From assembly GCA_938743325.2 (NCBI GenBank), contig OW568893.1, positions 124,001 to 188,000 on the forward strand: 64,000 bases of DNA, read 5' to 3'. The translations under genes were made by a program, and so were the position numbers. Of this stretch, positions 1 through 9,700 are shown piece by piece. The DNA comes from Pycnococcus provasolii (taxonomy: Eukaryota > Chlorophyta > Pseudoscourfieldiophyceae > Pseudoscourfieldiales > Pycnococcaceae). The notes beneath the pieces were generated by a model. It had not been told where the DNA came from and searched no databases. It saw only the letters and a program-made list of their open reading frames with translations. Within the stretch, counting starts at the first letter, position 1. Every line of letters starts with the position of its first letter.

Positions 1-2245
1 AACATGGCCAGCCCCATGGAATCCCTCTTGCATGAAGGTAGGAACCGACGTTTTATGCAGCGGCGCGGATTGAACAGGAAGGTGCGTGGTCATGAGCTCC
101 ATGATAAAAGTGATGAAATGGAGCTGATGGGGTGAGTCGGATGGAGCGAGCGAGGTCTCAGTTTAATTTCGGCCCCGGAAAAGCAATAATTCAGTTGAGA
201 TATCTAAAAGATAACTGGCTCAGAAGCTTTTTTGGGTTGACAAGTCCACCAGTCGCGTATCTGCTCTGAGGCTGTCCGCGGGGGACTTTCTGCGAATTTC
301 TCGGTTAGGGTGAAATTCCGTCTGGCTGGTTTTTGTTTTTTTTTAAGTTCGGTTAAGCCGGAGCTCCCTGCTTTGCGAATCTGATTTTTCACTTAGAAGA
401 GTCCTTTTTTAAAACGCCTTAGATGTTTCCTCGCTTTTCGGCGGCCTCTCTGCGTTTCTTTGCTATGTCAAGGAGGTGCTTGAATGTGATATGTCTTCTG
501 AAGATTAGTAATCCAGCGGCACCTCTCTCTGTGTTTCTTTGCTCCTATTTTGATGGAACTTAACACTATTTTCAATAGATACCCGTGGAACGCTGCTTAC
601 CTGAACTCAGCAGAGCAAACTACAGCTTAAAGAGACACGTAAAGAGAGCAGAGCACTACAGTGACCGCCACAAACTACTCGTGCAACTACTCGCAACAGC
701 AGCACTACAACACGAACACTATATATGATTCACACAGAGAGACTCACACAGAGAGAGAGATACACTGCGACTGAGACTGAGACTGCGAATGATAAGATGA
801 CACTCCTGAGATGGCACACCAACAGGTAGACCAACAAGTCCTGAAAGTCCGTGATAAAGACACACAATAATGCCAAGAAGAATGCTTCACAACACAATGG
901 AAGAAGCAAGGGATGAGAAAAAGCAACGTGTTGTCGAAGAAAAGCAAAGGCGGTCCGACTCACCCGGGGGGTTTGAGGTGAAGGGAGGCGAGCAGGAAAT
1001 TAGCTAATAATTCAGCTGACTGGCTGACCAGGAGCTTCATATCTCGGTGAGTTTTGGTTTTGTTTTCTTGCTTCCAGGTGAGTTCTACATACCTGTTCAT
1101 GGTGAACTTCCAGTGGTGTTGACCCGCAATTCGTGGTCACCAAAACGCAGACGTTGATTTGGACATACTGTACTGTGTGCCCTATGGGCCTTATGCATGG
1201 GCGACTACAGGTGTCTATCGCGACTGCATCTATCTTTTACGCACCCATTACCGGGTACCTATGATGCAAAAACTTGTTTTCAGAGGGAGAAAAGTGCCGG
1301 CTACCTTTACATCGTCTAGAAAGTGCCTCTGTTAGTTGGCACGCCTGCATTACGATAGTGCATTCCTTTCCCCTTGCATGGGAAAAAGTCAGGCCTGGGC
1401 CGTGCCGCTCCCCTCAACATGCCTCAGGTCTCACGCGCCTTTCTCTTTCGTCGTCGAGGGAAGGCCTGTACAGGCTCTCATTCCTGTGCGAGGATTATCC
1501 GTTCCGCGCTGAGAATTATCCACTCAAGACGCCGTTTTCTCCTATGCGCTCTCGCCTCTCGCAGATTTGCGTCCTTTTTCGGCGTTTTTTTTCTCTTTTT
1601 TCTCGCCTCTTTCCAAAAGACATGAGGCAAACGCGAGATACATTGCGGGAAGCTCTGTGAGCCACGGAAACAGATTCCGCCACGGGGACCTGCATCCACG
1701 AATTTTCCAGAGCAGAGTCAGTGCTCACACGAGTTTTGTGCACCTGAGCTGTCGACAACGCACGCTAGGCTAGGGCTAGGGTTTCCGATGACAGAACACC
1801 GGGCCGGAAGCCGAGCCGAGCCCACGGAAGCCAAGTCAAGCAAGTGCTCAGAAGTGAACCCCTACTGTACTCTAAGGTTCGTTCCCTGCAAAACCCCTAA
1901 ACGAACTCCTCGCAACGGCATATCAATCCGACTACATTACGTGCATGGAGAAGGTTGGCGAAAAGCCAAAACTAACGACAAGACAGTGTTGGTAACAAGT
2001 CTATACATAAATGAAATCTTGTTGTGTTGTTGTTCTTGCCACACATGTCATGTCGTCTGGAGATAAAAAAATGAAATCATATGCTGACTTTCGAATGTCG
2101 TCAGCAAGTTTATTCGTGTTCGTGCTTGCAACACAGAGAGAGCGCAGTTGACGCACGCGCGCATCTCTAAGGAATCTAATTCGGCGAGGTCGGGGTCAGC
2201 TGATCATTAGCCGGCTCATCATCGGTAGTAGCCGGCTCAGTTCAG
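1..2245. other. Gene-poor stretch, no supportable gene
   Basis: No reading frame here has a recognisable domain or the GC-rich third positions of the neighbouring genes. Visible texture: short GA/CA-rich runs near 738-790, a pyrimidine-rich stretch near 1555-1615 ending in TTTTTTCTCGCC (similar wording occurs upstream of the Hsp70 gene near 24660), and a degenerate TTAGGG-like run near 1765-1780. The open frames of up to 128 codons are what such sequence yields by chance. It may be a promoter region or decayed repeat. Confidence 0.5.
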
Positions 2246-3332
2246 TCATTCTTCCGTAGGATCGGGCGCCGGTGCTACACCCTCCGGCGCCTTCCACAAC
2301 GATCCCTTCAGCTTCACGTCGTAATCGTAGTTGTCGCAGTGGTACGATTCGTACTCAAGCAGCATTTCCTCGGGATGGCACTTGTTCCCGATGTTCGCGA
2401 ACGTCAGCCAAGCCTTCTGCGTGCATCCGTGGTAGAGCCCCTTGTTTTCGCAGTCGGCATACTGCTGATTGCGGTACTTGGAGGTGCCGTGCTGAATCTT
2501 GCAGCTGAGCGTGAACGTGAGGTCGTCGGAGTTGACGTGCAGGTCGAAGTCCTTGTCGTATTGGTTTTTCGTCGTCGCGGTCGCGTGAATAATGTATCCA
2601 GTGTTGTACGACTTCTTGTAGTAGGGGCTGTATGACTTCCACCACTTGTACTTCGACTTCTCCGGAACCTCTTCCATCTTACCTTCCCAGTGATGGTCGT
2701 TCACGTCAGCCTTGTATTCGCACTTTCCAACGTGCGATTTGTAGCACGGACCAGTCCAGTACCCGCTCTTCTCGTACTTTTGAAACTTCCAGGTCCAAGG
2801 CTTGTAGAACTTGTACTTGGGGTAGTAGGAGTCGCACTTGTAGCCATAATCGCGGTAGTTCTTGTACGGCGCGTCGTCGCAGTCGCCGGAGTAGTAGTCG
2901 AACTTCGAGTACTTGCGGAACTTCCACGTCTTTGGCGACCAGAACTTGTACTTGGGGTAGTAGGAGTCGCACTCATACCCGTAGTCGCCGTAATAGGACC
3001 CAGAGTCGTATTTGCTGTAGTACGACTTTTTCGTCCTATTTCATTTAGTGTGTTAGGTTGTTAGTGATTGTTGTTTAATTTGTCATGGATGGTTAGAGGA
3101 AGACTTACCACTTGCTGTAGTAGCCGTCGTAATCTTTCCACGGGTAGTACTTCGACCCGTACTTGTAGTCAGACGCCCCGTACTTGCTGTATGAGTTGAC
3201 TCCTTTATCACCGTATCCATACTCGTACTCGTACGACGACTCCTCGGCGGAGGCCACGAATGAGCCGTGCACACCTAAAAGAGCCACCGCTGCCACGGTG
3301 CCAACAGCACGAAAAACAGGGTACGACGACAT
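2246..3332 (-). CDS. Secreted Tyr/Lys-rich protein, two exons
   Basis: No family recognised. Exon 1 is 3332-3109 and exon 2 is 3035-2246; the 73-bp intron (3108-3036) has GT-AG ends and splicing restores a single frame of 337 residues. The N-terminus (MSSYPVFRAVGTVAAVALLG, then SFVASA) is a signal peptide. The next part is packed with Tyr, Lys, Ser and Asp. It holds two near-copies of a roughly 30-residue block containing CDSYYPKYKF followed by TWKF and KY. The C-terminal 150 residues are less repetitive and carry about five Cys, so may fold as a disulfide-bonded domain. The composition resembles cell-wall or adhesive structural proteins, but that is inference. The signal peptide and splice structure are seen directly. 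Confidence 0.75.
3036..3108 (-). other. Intron of the Tyr/Lys-rich gene
   Basis: GT-AG intron of 73 bp, donor GTAAGT and acceptor AATAG. It interrupts a Trp codon after its second base. It is AT-rich compared with the exons. Confidence 0.75.
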
Positions 3333-4010
3333 GGCTCACTCACTCAAAAGCAAACACTCACGCGATTCCAGCACCTGATGATGCAAAGAATGATTATGAC
3401 GAATTATGACAGGCGTGAGGTGAGCAGGGAAGGGAGGCGTGCGGAGAGGAGGAGAGCAGGAAGTACCAGGGAAGGGAGGGCAAGCATACAGGTCTCGTGA
3501 GTCATAAAAGACACACGCATGCACGTAGCCGACATGGTACGGTATTGTGCATTCATGAGGCGCCGTCGAACTCCTCCTCGGGCATCGGAGCGGAATGGCC
3601 AACTGTGAAATACTGTACGGGAGAGCCTCGAAGAAATTATTTGATTGGGGGTTTGTTTTCAAAGAGCGAATATTCCGATTGATTATTTCGGGGTTTACGT
3701 AATTCTCGTCGAAAACCAAACCAATGTAAAGTTCCAAGAACAAACACAACAAAACTCCGGGAATGGCGTCGTCTCGTACACGTACACATGTTGTTGATTT
3801 CGAGCATTTCGAGCGACGGATGGATGGAACGTTCATCTCTACTCTTATGAGAAACACATACACATCATACGCAGCCTGGTTCGACACTGTGTGTGTTCAG
3901 GGTAGTATGATGTGTGTATTTATTTGAGTATCGCGGCGCATATTATATTAATATAATCCTATCCTTAATAGACTAAGGTATCAATAAGTGTAATATTAGG
4001 TAATTTTGTT
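3333..4010. other. Intergenic, no gene seen
   Basis: Upstream region of the Tyr/Lys-rich gene and downstream of the next minus-strand gene. It turns AT-rich near 3900-4005. A minus-strand open frame of 183 codons (3336-3887) has no domain-like features and was not accepted. Confidence 0.4.
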
Positions 4011-4820
4011 TTAGTCGCTCTGCTGTTGCAGTGTTCTTAACAGTTCCTTCTTCTCGCGTCGACGCGCGTTCTTCTTCTGTGTATCCGAAGTACTCATAGT
4101 TGTCGAAGAGAGTGTGGGTGAAGATGCACCATTCCCTGCCGAGCTTGTTGTCAAGTCCGACTTGCGCTTACTCGGACGCGAGACTATCTCCCACCCGTCG
4201 TCGTCATTACTCGACGTCAAGTGCGCGTGCAAGAGCTTCTCTCTCGGAGAGTCAGCATTGGCGAGTGGTGTGGTTGTCTCTTTCGTGCTCGTCACTGTCG
4301 CCTTTCCCTTTCCCTTCTTATCCGCTTGCGTCGAGGTGGTCGGAACCGCCGAGGCTTCCACGTGCAGCATTTGAGGCGCAGGAGGAGCGGAGGCAGGAAC
4401 CGGCGCCGACGCCGACGCCTTGTCTTTTTTCTCTTTTTTCTTCTTTTGTGGGCAATCAAAAGACTTCTGAGATGCAGGATGTGCATATTTGTCCTTCTCA
4501 GCCACAGACGACTTGTCTTCTTCCTCCGAGACGTTCCTTCTAAAAGAAACACCCTTTTCTTCTCTGAGACTTTTAAAGGTTTTAAAGGTTCGCATAGCAG
4601 CCGCTTTCCCCTTCCCTGGAAGACGATGGACGTTCGAAGAGGGTGAAGAAGACGAAGATGAGCCTCCCTGGGAGTACGTGCACCACATCAACCACGACGC
4701 ATATACCAATAGAAAACACGCAAGAAACACCACAACTACTAGGAACAACAAATGAACATACCAACTGAAATTACTGAGAGCGAGCGAGAAATACGAATGA
4801 GATACCACTGGAGACGCCAT
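4011..4820 (-). CDS. Hypothetical single-pass membrane protein with Lys-rich tail
   Basis: No family recognised. Read from the Met at 4820 it is 269 residues; the frame stays open to an earlier Met at 4940, but the later one places a hydrophobic anchor near the N-terminus. That anchor (about residues 20-45, WYVHLLFLVVVVFLACFLLV) is the only membrane segment. After it comes a long polar tail: a Lys-rich stretch (KKKKEKKDK), Pro/Ala linkers, WEIVSRPSKRK, and a charged C-terminus (KKNARRREKKELLRTL). This fits an N-anchored protein with a basic, mostly disordered cytosolic tail. It lies head-to-head with the gene at 5451, with a tandem repeat between them. Confidence 0.55.
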   Translation of the reverse strand: MASPVVSHSYFSLALSNFSWYVHLLFLVVVVFLACFLLVYASWLMWCTYSQGGSSSSSSPSSNVHRLPGKGKAAAMRTFKTFKSLREEKGVSFRRNVSEEEDKSSVAEKDKYAHPASQKSFDCPQKKKKEKKDKASASAPVPASAPPAPQMLHVEASAVPTTSTQADKKGKGKATVTSTKETTTPLANADSPREKLLHAHLTSSNDDDGWEIVSRPSKRKSDLTTSSAGNGASSPTLSSTTMSTSDTQKKNARRREKKELLRTLQQQSD

Positions 4821-4941
4821 GGAGCGACGGATGCCTGAGAACACGCCTGTTGCTTCTTCTGAAGATGCAGGGCGTTGACTGGACTGCGATGTCGTATAGA
4901 CTATGATGGGAAACGGCGCACCCTCACTCAATACTAACACG

Positions 4942-5215
4942 CATAAGGAGGGATCCCCAGATCAACCCATTAAACAATAAGGGGCAAGGATGGGTCCCCA
5001 GATCAGCGGACATGCAATGCAATAAGGGGCAAGGAGGCATCCCCAGATCAACCTTTAAACAATAAGGGGCAAGGAGTGGTTCCCCAGATCAACCTTTAAA
5101 CAATAAGGGGCAAGGAGTGGTTCCCCAGATCAACCTTTAAACAATAAGGGGCAAGGAGTGGTTCCCCAGATCAACCTTTAAACAATAAGGGGCAAGGAGT
5201 GGGTCCCCAGATAAA
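4942..5215. repeat. 41-bp tandem repeat array
   Basis: About six to seven copies of a unit of roughly 41 bp. Each contains CCCCAGATCAACCTTTAAAC followed by AATAAGGGGCAAGGAG. The four middle copies are nearly identical, the outer ones diverge. The array sits between two divergent genes (starts at 4820 and 5451), so it lies in shared promoter space. The first copy begins with GGATCCCC. Confidence 0.85.
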
Positions 5216-5450
5216 CGGAACAGGAAGGCGGAACAGTAAGGCGGAGGAGGAATAGGGAACCCCGGAGGAGGATCCCCTGAGGCTCGTTTTAACCTAGTTT
5301 ACCATAGTAATGATGGGGATACCCTCTAGGTCGATGAGGCTTTTCTTTTGGAATTTCCCGAGCTACCTTTTAGGAGGAGGGATCCCCTCAATCACCTTTT
5401 TCATTTCTGCACCCTCCCCCGTTTTCATTCTTCACCCTTGCCAGCTTATC

Positions 5451-6491
5451 ATGTCCATCCGCAGTCACTCGCCTGTGCCGTCCGCGGGTGGCTCCATAAG
5501 TATTGCAGCGGCAGCTCCTGTAGCTCCTGTGGACGGACTTTATGACGATGCTCCTGCTGTAGTGGCGGCCAACTACCCTCCTGGTCCGGCGGCTCATCCT
5601 CCTGGGGCTGGGGGCGTCGCTTCTTTGGGGGTTTCTTTAGGGGTGGTGGCTACGACGACCAATAACGCCGCCGCTAACGCTAATGCTGCTGGTCAGAATA
5701 ATACGCCCATGGGTGTGGCGGGGGAGAATTTTCTCAACTATCTTACACCCGCGCAACCTGCCATGACAGTCATCAGCGCATTCACGGGACAACACCCGCC
5801 ACCGCCACTCGCGTCCGTCGCGCCGCGATTAGCCGTCTCGACAGTCGGTGGGCCGCCGGGACAAACGGGATCGAGCAACACCATCGAACGCACGTACGCA
5901 AGAGCGGCGGACACCATGGGATTCGCGCAGTCAAGACCAGCCGTCTCGCAGGGAGACAGCGTCAGCCACGGAGGGGACGACGACGAAAGAGGGGAGGAAA
6001 ATGCCGAGGCTGTCGTTGCGGCAGCCATGGCACGCATGCCGCCGCCGTGGGCGTCGTCGCTCGCACCCATGATGGGACGCGCGCCACCTCCGAACGGAGT
6101 TCTGCCCCACGCAGCAAGCGGAGTTGCTATGGCAGCTGCCGCCGCACAAGCACGCGCAAGACTGCCCCAGCTGTCCGTGGGAGGAGGCACGGCGCCCTCC
6201 AAGCCGCTCGACGACGCGGTGTTTGCTCAGCCAGGCGCCGCCGCGGCGGCAGCCGCCCCAGCCGCCGCCGCCCCAGCCGCGCCAGCCGCGCCGGCACACC
6301 CTACTTCCCCACGTGGCGACGCCGTTCCGCCGCCTCCGTCCCTGGAGGAGAAGGAGGAGGGAACGAATGAGGAGGGCACCGCACGTCCCACTGCCGGTGC
6401 AGGTGCTGGAGCTCGCGCCGCGTCTCGGGACGACGGGAATGCGGAGGAGCAGAAGACGAAGCGTCGTCGTCGCGAAAACCCAAACACGTGA
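5451..6491 (+). CDS. Low-complexity Ala/Pro/Gly-rich protein
   Basis: No family recognised. The Met at 5451 gives 346 residues. An in-frame Met at 5310 is possible, but the extra residues would translate a GGATCCCC-bearing leader that looks untranslated. The protein is dominated by Ala, Pro and Gly with runs such as AAAAAAPAAAAPAAPAAPA. A more acidic segment surrounds GDDDERGEENAE. The end is charged, EEQKTKRRRRENPNT, with a short basic cluster that could act as a nuclear localisation signal. Codon use is GC-rich as in neighbouring genes, which supports real coding, but repetitive composition weakens that argument. The role is unknown. Confidence 0.5.
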   Translation: MSIRSHSPVPSAGGSISIAAAAPVAPVDGLYDDAPAVVAANYPPGPAAHPPGAGGVASLGVSLGVVATTTNNAAANANAAGQNNTPMGVAGENFLNYLTPAQPAMTVISAFTGQHPPPPLASVAPRLAVSTVGGPPGQTGSSNTIERTYARAADTMGFAQSRPAVSQGDSVSHGGDDDERGEENAEAVVAAAMARMPPPWASSLAPMMGRAPPPNGVLPHAASGVAMAAAAAQARARLPQLSVGGGTAPSKPLDDAVFAQPGAAAAAAAPAAAAPAAPAAPAHPTSPRGDAVPPPPSLEEKEEGTNEEGTARPTAGAGAGARAASRDDGNAEEQKTKRRRRENPNT

Positions 6492-6560
6492 ACAGTTCTC
6501 GTTGTAATAATAGCTCGATAAGTTGTTTGTTCAAGTTTACCAAGTGGGGACCTTCAAAAC

Positions 6561-7130
6561 TCAAAAAGTCGCCGAAATGTGTTCCTGTCGCTCACGGCGC
6601 GTCCACGAGGGTATCCGTCCGCATCGCGGTAGCTTTGAGGCACGCGGATGTGTTTCTCTTTGTCGTAGAACGTCTAAATAGAGTGTTTTCCGCCTTGTCG
6701 TCGTGGTGTTCGAGGTGGTACGACATTTCGAGCTCGTTGAGCTTCTTGAGGTAATGAGGTAGTCGTGGGCCCAATACGTGAAGTCAAACTTCTCCGTAAA
6801 GTAGGCGCCAATCTCAAACTTGCATTTTTGGCTTTTTCCTCCTATGCGCATGAATCCGGGACACCATCATCGCTTCTATTTCACGCACGAAGGGACGCCC
6901 GGGCGCCCGGCGCATTGTCTATCGAAGGTCATGGACGTCAGCGATTTTGAAAGAATCTCTCGAGTGCTCGTGTATCTGCCAACTTATACAGATGACAACG
7001 TATCAAACACCGAGCCGTGCAATGCCGGACCGTGTCGGTGGATCCCGCGCGTTGAACTTCCGAATGTTAGGGGTGATCCGCTCGCTCGTATCCGGCGGCT
7101 GTACGATGTCCTTACCTTGAGCTGCTGATG
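6561..7130. pseudogene. Possible gene remnant with coding-like pieces on both strands
   Basis: Several pieces read like protein but no single frame stays open. On the plus strand, 6820-7128 encodes a stretch with DVSDFERISRVLVYLP and CRWIPRVELPNVRGDP. On the minus strand, 6560-6850 gives EIGAYFTEKFDFTYWAHDYL and, in another frame, KEKHIRVPQSYRDADGYPRG. The latter loosely recalls helicase-associated repeats (H-x-x-VP-x-x-Y then a Gly-rich turn). I cannot assign a family, and composition alone could explain parts of this. Confidence 0.25.
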
Positions 7131-7310
7131 CGAGCTGCTCACCTTGCCTTGAGCTGCTGATGCGAGCTGCTCACCTTGCCTTGAGCTGCTGATGCGAGCT
7201 GCTCACCTTGCCTTGAGCTGCTGATGCGAGCTGCTCACCTTACCTTGAGCTGCTGATGCGAGCTGCTCACCTTGCCTTGAGCTGCTGATGCGAGCTGCTC
7301 ACCTTACCTT
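7111..7310. repeat. 32-bp tandem repeat, six copies
   Basis: Six near-perfect copies of a 32-bp unit (TTGAGCTGCTGATGCGAGCT plus GCTCACCTTGCC) begin at 7117, 7149, 7181, 7213, 7245 and 7277. The single common variant is TTGCC versus TTACC. Each unit contains AGCTGCTGATGCGAGCTGCT, itself partly self-complementary. Confidence 0.9.
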
Positions 7311-7373
7311 GTTTGCGCCGCTACGGTCGGCGCTGTAACTCAGTTAATTTTCTTGTTTAAATAAACCTTAGAA

Positions 7374-7925
7374 TTCAACCTTGTTACTAACTTGTTAACT
7401 ACGTGTCTTAAGACGACGTAAACAAGAAAAACCGTAGTGAAAAGACCACCACCGTGACACCCGGGAAGGGGACAACCAGGGAAGGTGAGGCAAGTGCCAA
7501 AGGGCCGGGGAAAACCATCTGTCCTTAGATCCATTTGGATCAGGTTCGTCCGTGGGGACCCATCACCTCCTGTAACCCTAACCCTAACCCACCTCTCCAA
7601 ACTCCCCCACACCCTTAAACCCCAACACTCCATACCAAACCCCGACACCATGCCAAACCCCGACACAGGGTGTTACCGGGGTTTGGAAGTGGAGAGGTGA
7701 GGTCAGAGAATTATGTTAGGGTTAGGGTTACAGGAGGTGGGGGTCCCCAAGGAAGAACCTGATCCAAATGGATCTATTGACAGACGGTTTCTGGGGCCCC
7801 TCGGGCAATTGCCCCACCTTCCCTGGTTGTCCCCTTTCCGGGTGTCACGGTGGTTGTCCTTTCACTACGGTTTTTCTTGTTTACGTTGCTTTTAAGCACG
7901 TAGTAACAAGTTAGTAACAAGGTTT
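7374..7925. mobile_element. Foldback (long inverted repeat) element
   Basis: Two arms of about 220 bp face each other, roughly 7374-7593 and 7702-7925, with a spacer of about 110 bp. Shared arm landmarks in order are CCTTGTTACTAACTTGTTA, AAACAAGAAAAACCGTAGTG, CACCGTGACACCCGG, GACAACCAGGGAAGGTG, GATCCATTTGGATCAGGTTC and CACCTCCTGTAACCCTAACC. Identity looks like 80-90 percent by eye. No transposase frame is present inside. It fits a non-autonomous foldback or MITE-like element; I could not find a convincing target-site duplication. Each arm carries a short telomere-like run (7571-7587 and 7712-7731) pointing in opposite directions. Confidence 0.75.
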
Positions 7926-8434
7926 AAGTAAGGTTTGAATAGGTGTAGGTATTTTCAGGAACCTACAACAAACTACGACGAGCTTGCCTAAGCTTGCTTA
8001 GCCTTCTCCACGATTTGCGTAGGACAGATTTTACGTACAATACAACATCATGCCCCATGAATGGTCCGTCAGGCGCGACACCTCCACATCTTCCCACCAC
8101 TCGTCGTCGGCGGCGCGCGCTCTGCCGCACGTCGCTCGCGCCTCACGCGCGTCGCCGGGCGCCGCGCGGAACGCCGACGCCGCCGACCGGTGGCGACGTC
8201 TTCGGCAGCGCGTACGAGTCAGCCGGGACCTCGCGTCGTGCGCGAAGCCGAAGCGCGACCGGGATCCCCAACCAACTTTTCCTTTCCAGGCACCCCGTGC
8301 AGAGAATGCAACCAGAGAGGGATCCCCTGACTGTTTTCCATCTCGCCATTTTTTTGTGTTTTTGCCGCTGCCGCCTCGGAGTGTCCCGGCAGCCCGGCGG
8401 GGGGGGACGGCATTCTCCCCCCCGCATTCTCGGC

Positions 8435-9298
8435 ATGGCGCACTCGTCTTGGACGCAGGTGATAGCTGTCGCAGCAGCTCCCCCTCCAGGTGTTGGTGGT
8501 GGTGCTGCTGGTGGTGGTGATTCGAATCTCTTGGCATCTCCCTTGGTCTCGGCGTTGCGCGCATTCACGCACACATCTTCTCCTCTCGGTGGTGGTGGTG
8601 GTCCTCTTCCTCTAGGTGGTGCAGATGCAGATGCAGCAGGTGGTGGTGGCAGTGTTTTTGCAGCAACAGCAGCAACAGAAGCAACAGAAGCAACAATAGC
8701 ATCAGCATCAGTAGCACCACCCCCACCACCAGCAGCAACACCAGCAACAACAACGACGACGACGTACGCCGTGCAGTTCCAGCGTGCGGTGGAGCGATGC
8801 CGCGCACAAAGAGAACAGCCAACAACCTCTTCGCCCTCCTCCTCCGTGGAAACGTGCATACCTCCAGAGTTCCTCGCTTTCATTCAGGCAACCGCAAAGA
8901 CCGGCCTGCTCACTATCGAGTGGAGTGACATGAGAGTTCTGCTGCGCTTACTTATTCTCGACGCGTTCGCGGCATACCACGTCGACGAAACGACGACAGA
9001 AGAAGAGACCGCGGCGCAGCCACCCGCACCGTCCGGCGACAACGACAACGACAACGACGTTGTACCTAACAGTCAGCCGTCGCCGACAAGACCGTCTCTA
9101 CCGCACGTGCTCGCGCCCAACGCGCCACCAGCAGCGATGGGCGCACTGCTCGAGCTCGACGAGTCGTTCGCGCACGCGCCGCCGTTTACTGTGCAGCGCA
9201 TTTGCGAACTTGTTCTGAATCCGAGAGCGTGTTATCGCACGTGGGACAAGTTCAGCTATGCCGTTGAGAAGTGCTTACTCGTGTGCGGTACACTCTAG
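8435..9298 (+). CDS. PPP4R2: Protein phosphatase 4 regulatory subunit 2 (PPP4R2-like)
   Basis: PPP4R2 proteins bind the PP4 catalytic subunit and steer it in DNA-damage and splicing-related dephosphorylation. The C-terminal signature PPFTVQRICELVLNP then WDKFSYAVEKCLLV (about residues 248-285) matches the family pattern PFTIQR-x-CELL...KF-x-x-x-(V/I)EK. The upstream helix IPPEFLAFIQATAKTG (about 142-157) matches the family's P-E-F-x-x-F/I start. Residues 1-130 are Gly/Ala/Thr low complexity. The usual order is altered here: known members place the conserved domain at the N-terminus and a disordered tail after it, whereas this 287-residue protein ends right after the signature. The Met at 8435 follows a G/C-rich leader with GGATCCCC at 8320. 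Confidence 0.8.
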   Translation: MAHSSWTQVIAVAAAPPPGVGGGAAGGGDSNLLASPLVSALRAFTHTSSPLGGGGGPLPLGGADADAAGGGGSVFAATAATEATEATIASASVAPPPPPAATPATTTTTTYAVQFQRAVERCRAQREQPTTSSPSSSVETCIPPEFLAFIQATAKTGLLTIEWSDMRVLLRLLILDAFAAYHVDETTTEEETAAQPPAPSGDNDNDNDVVPNSQPSPTRPSLPHVLAPNAPPAAMGALLELDESFAHAPPFTVQRICELVLNPRACYRTWDKFSYAVEKCLLVCGTL

Positions 9299-9310
9299 TA
9301 CACAACACAC

Positions 9311-9492
9311 TTCGTTTCGTTCCATTTCGTTTCGTTTCGTTTCGTTTCTATACTACTACTACTACTCCTATGTTTGTACATACATACCACTTTTAAACTA
9401 CTTACAGTACTTGACTACTTTTGATCCACTTTCATATATAAGCCGACGTGAATTCCCATCCGAGGTTCATCCCATCCCATCCCATCCCATCC
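9311..9492. repeat. Simple repeats (TTTCG)n and (CCCAT)n
   Basis: A run of TTTCG-type pentamers (9311-9348) follows the PPP4R2 stop codon. A run of CCCAT pentamers (9469-9492) lies before the CLC gene. Both are microsatellites in a 400-bp intergenic gap with no gene. Confidence 0.8.
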
Positions 9493-9700
9493 GGCTGTTC
9501 ATCCGCGGGGGGGAGGGAGGGAATTGTGTTGAGGGCCAAAAAAACAAAAAGTTGAAACTTGAAATCCATTCTGCGCCGATAATTATTTAATTTTATATAT
9601 TTTCCTCGCGCCTTGCTCCTTTCCTTGCTCAAGCTCCACTCCTTGCTTGCAGTGCCTTGCTTGCATTGCCTTGTGAAAGTGCCAATCAAGTGCGACTTCC

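Noticed and set aside
3336-3887. 183-codon minus-strand frame
   Set aside because: No domain, no codon bias like the neighbours, and it lies in the upstream region of the secreted-protein gene.
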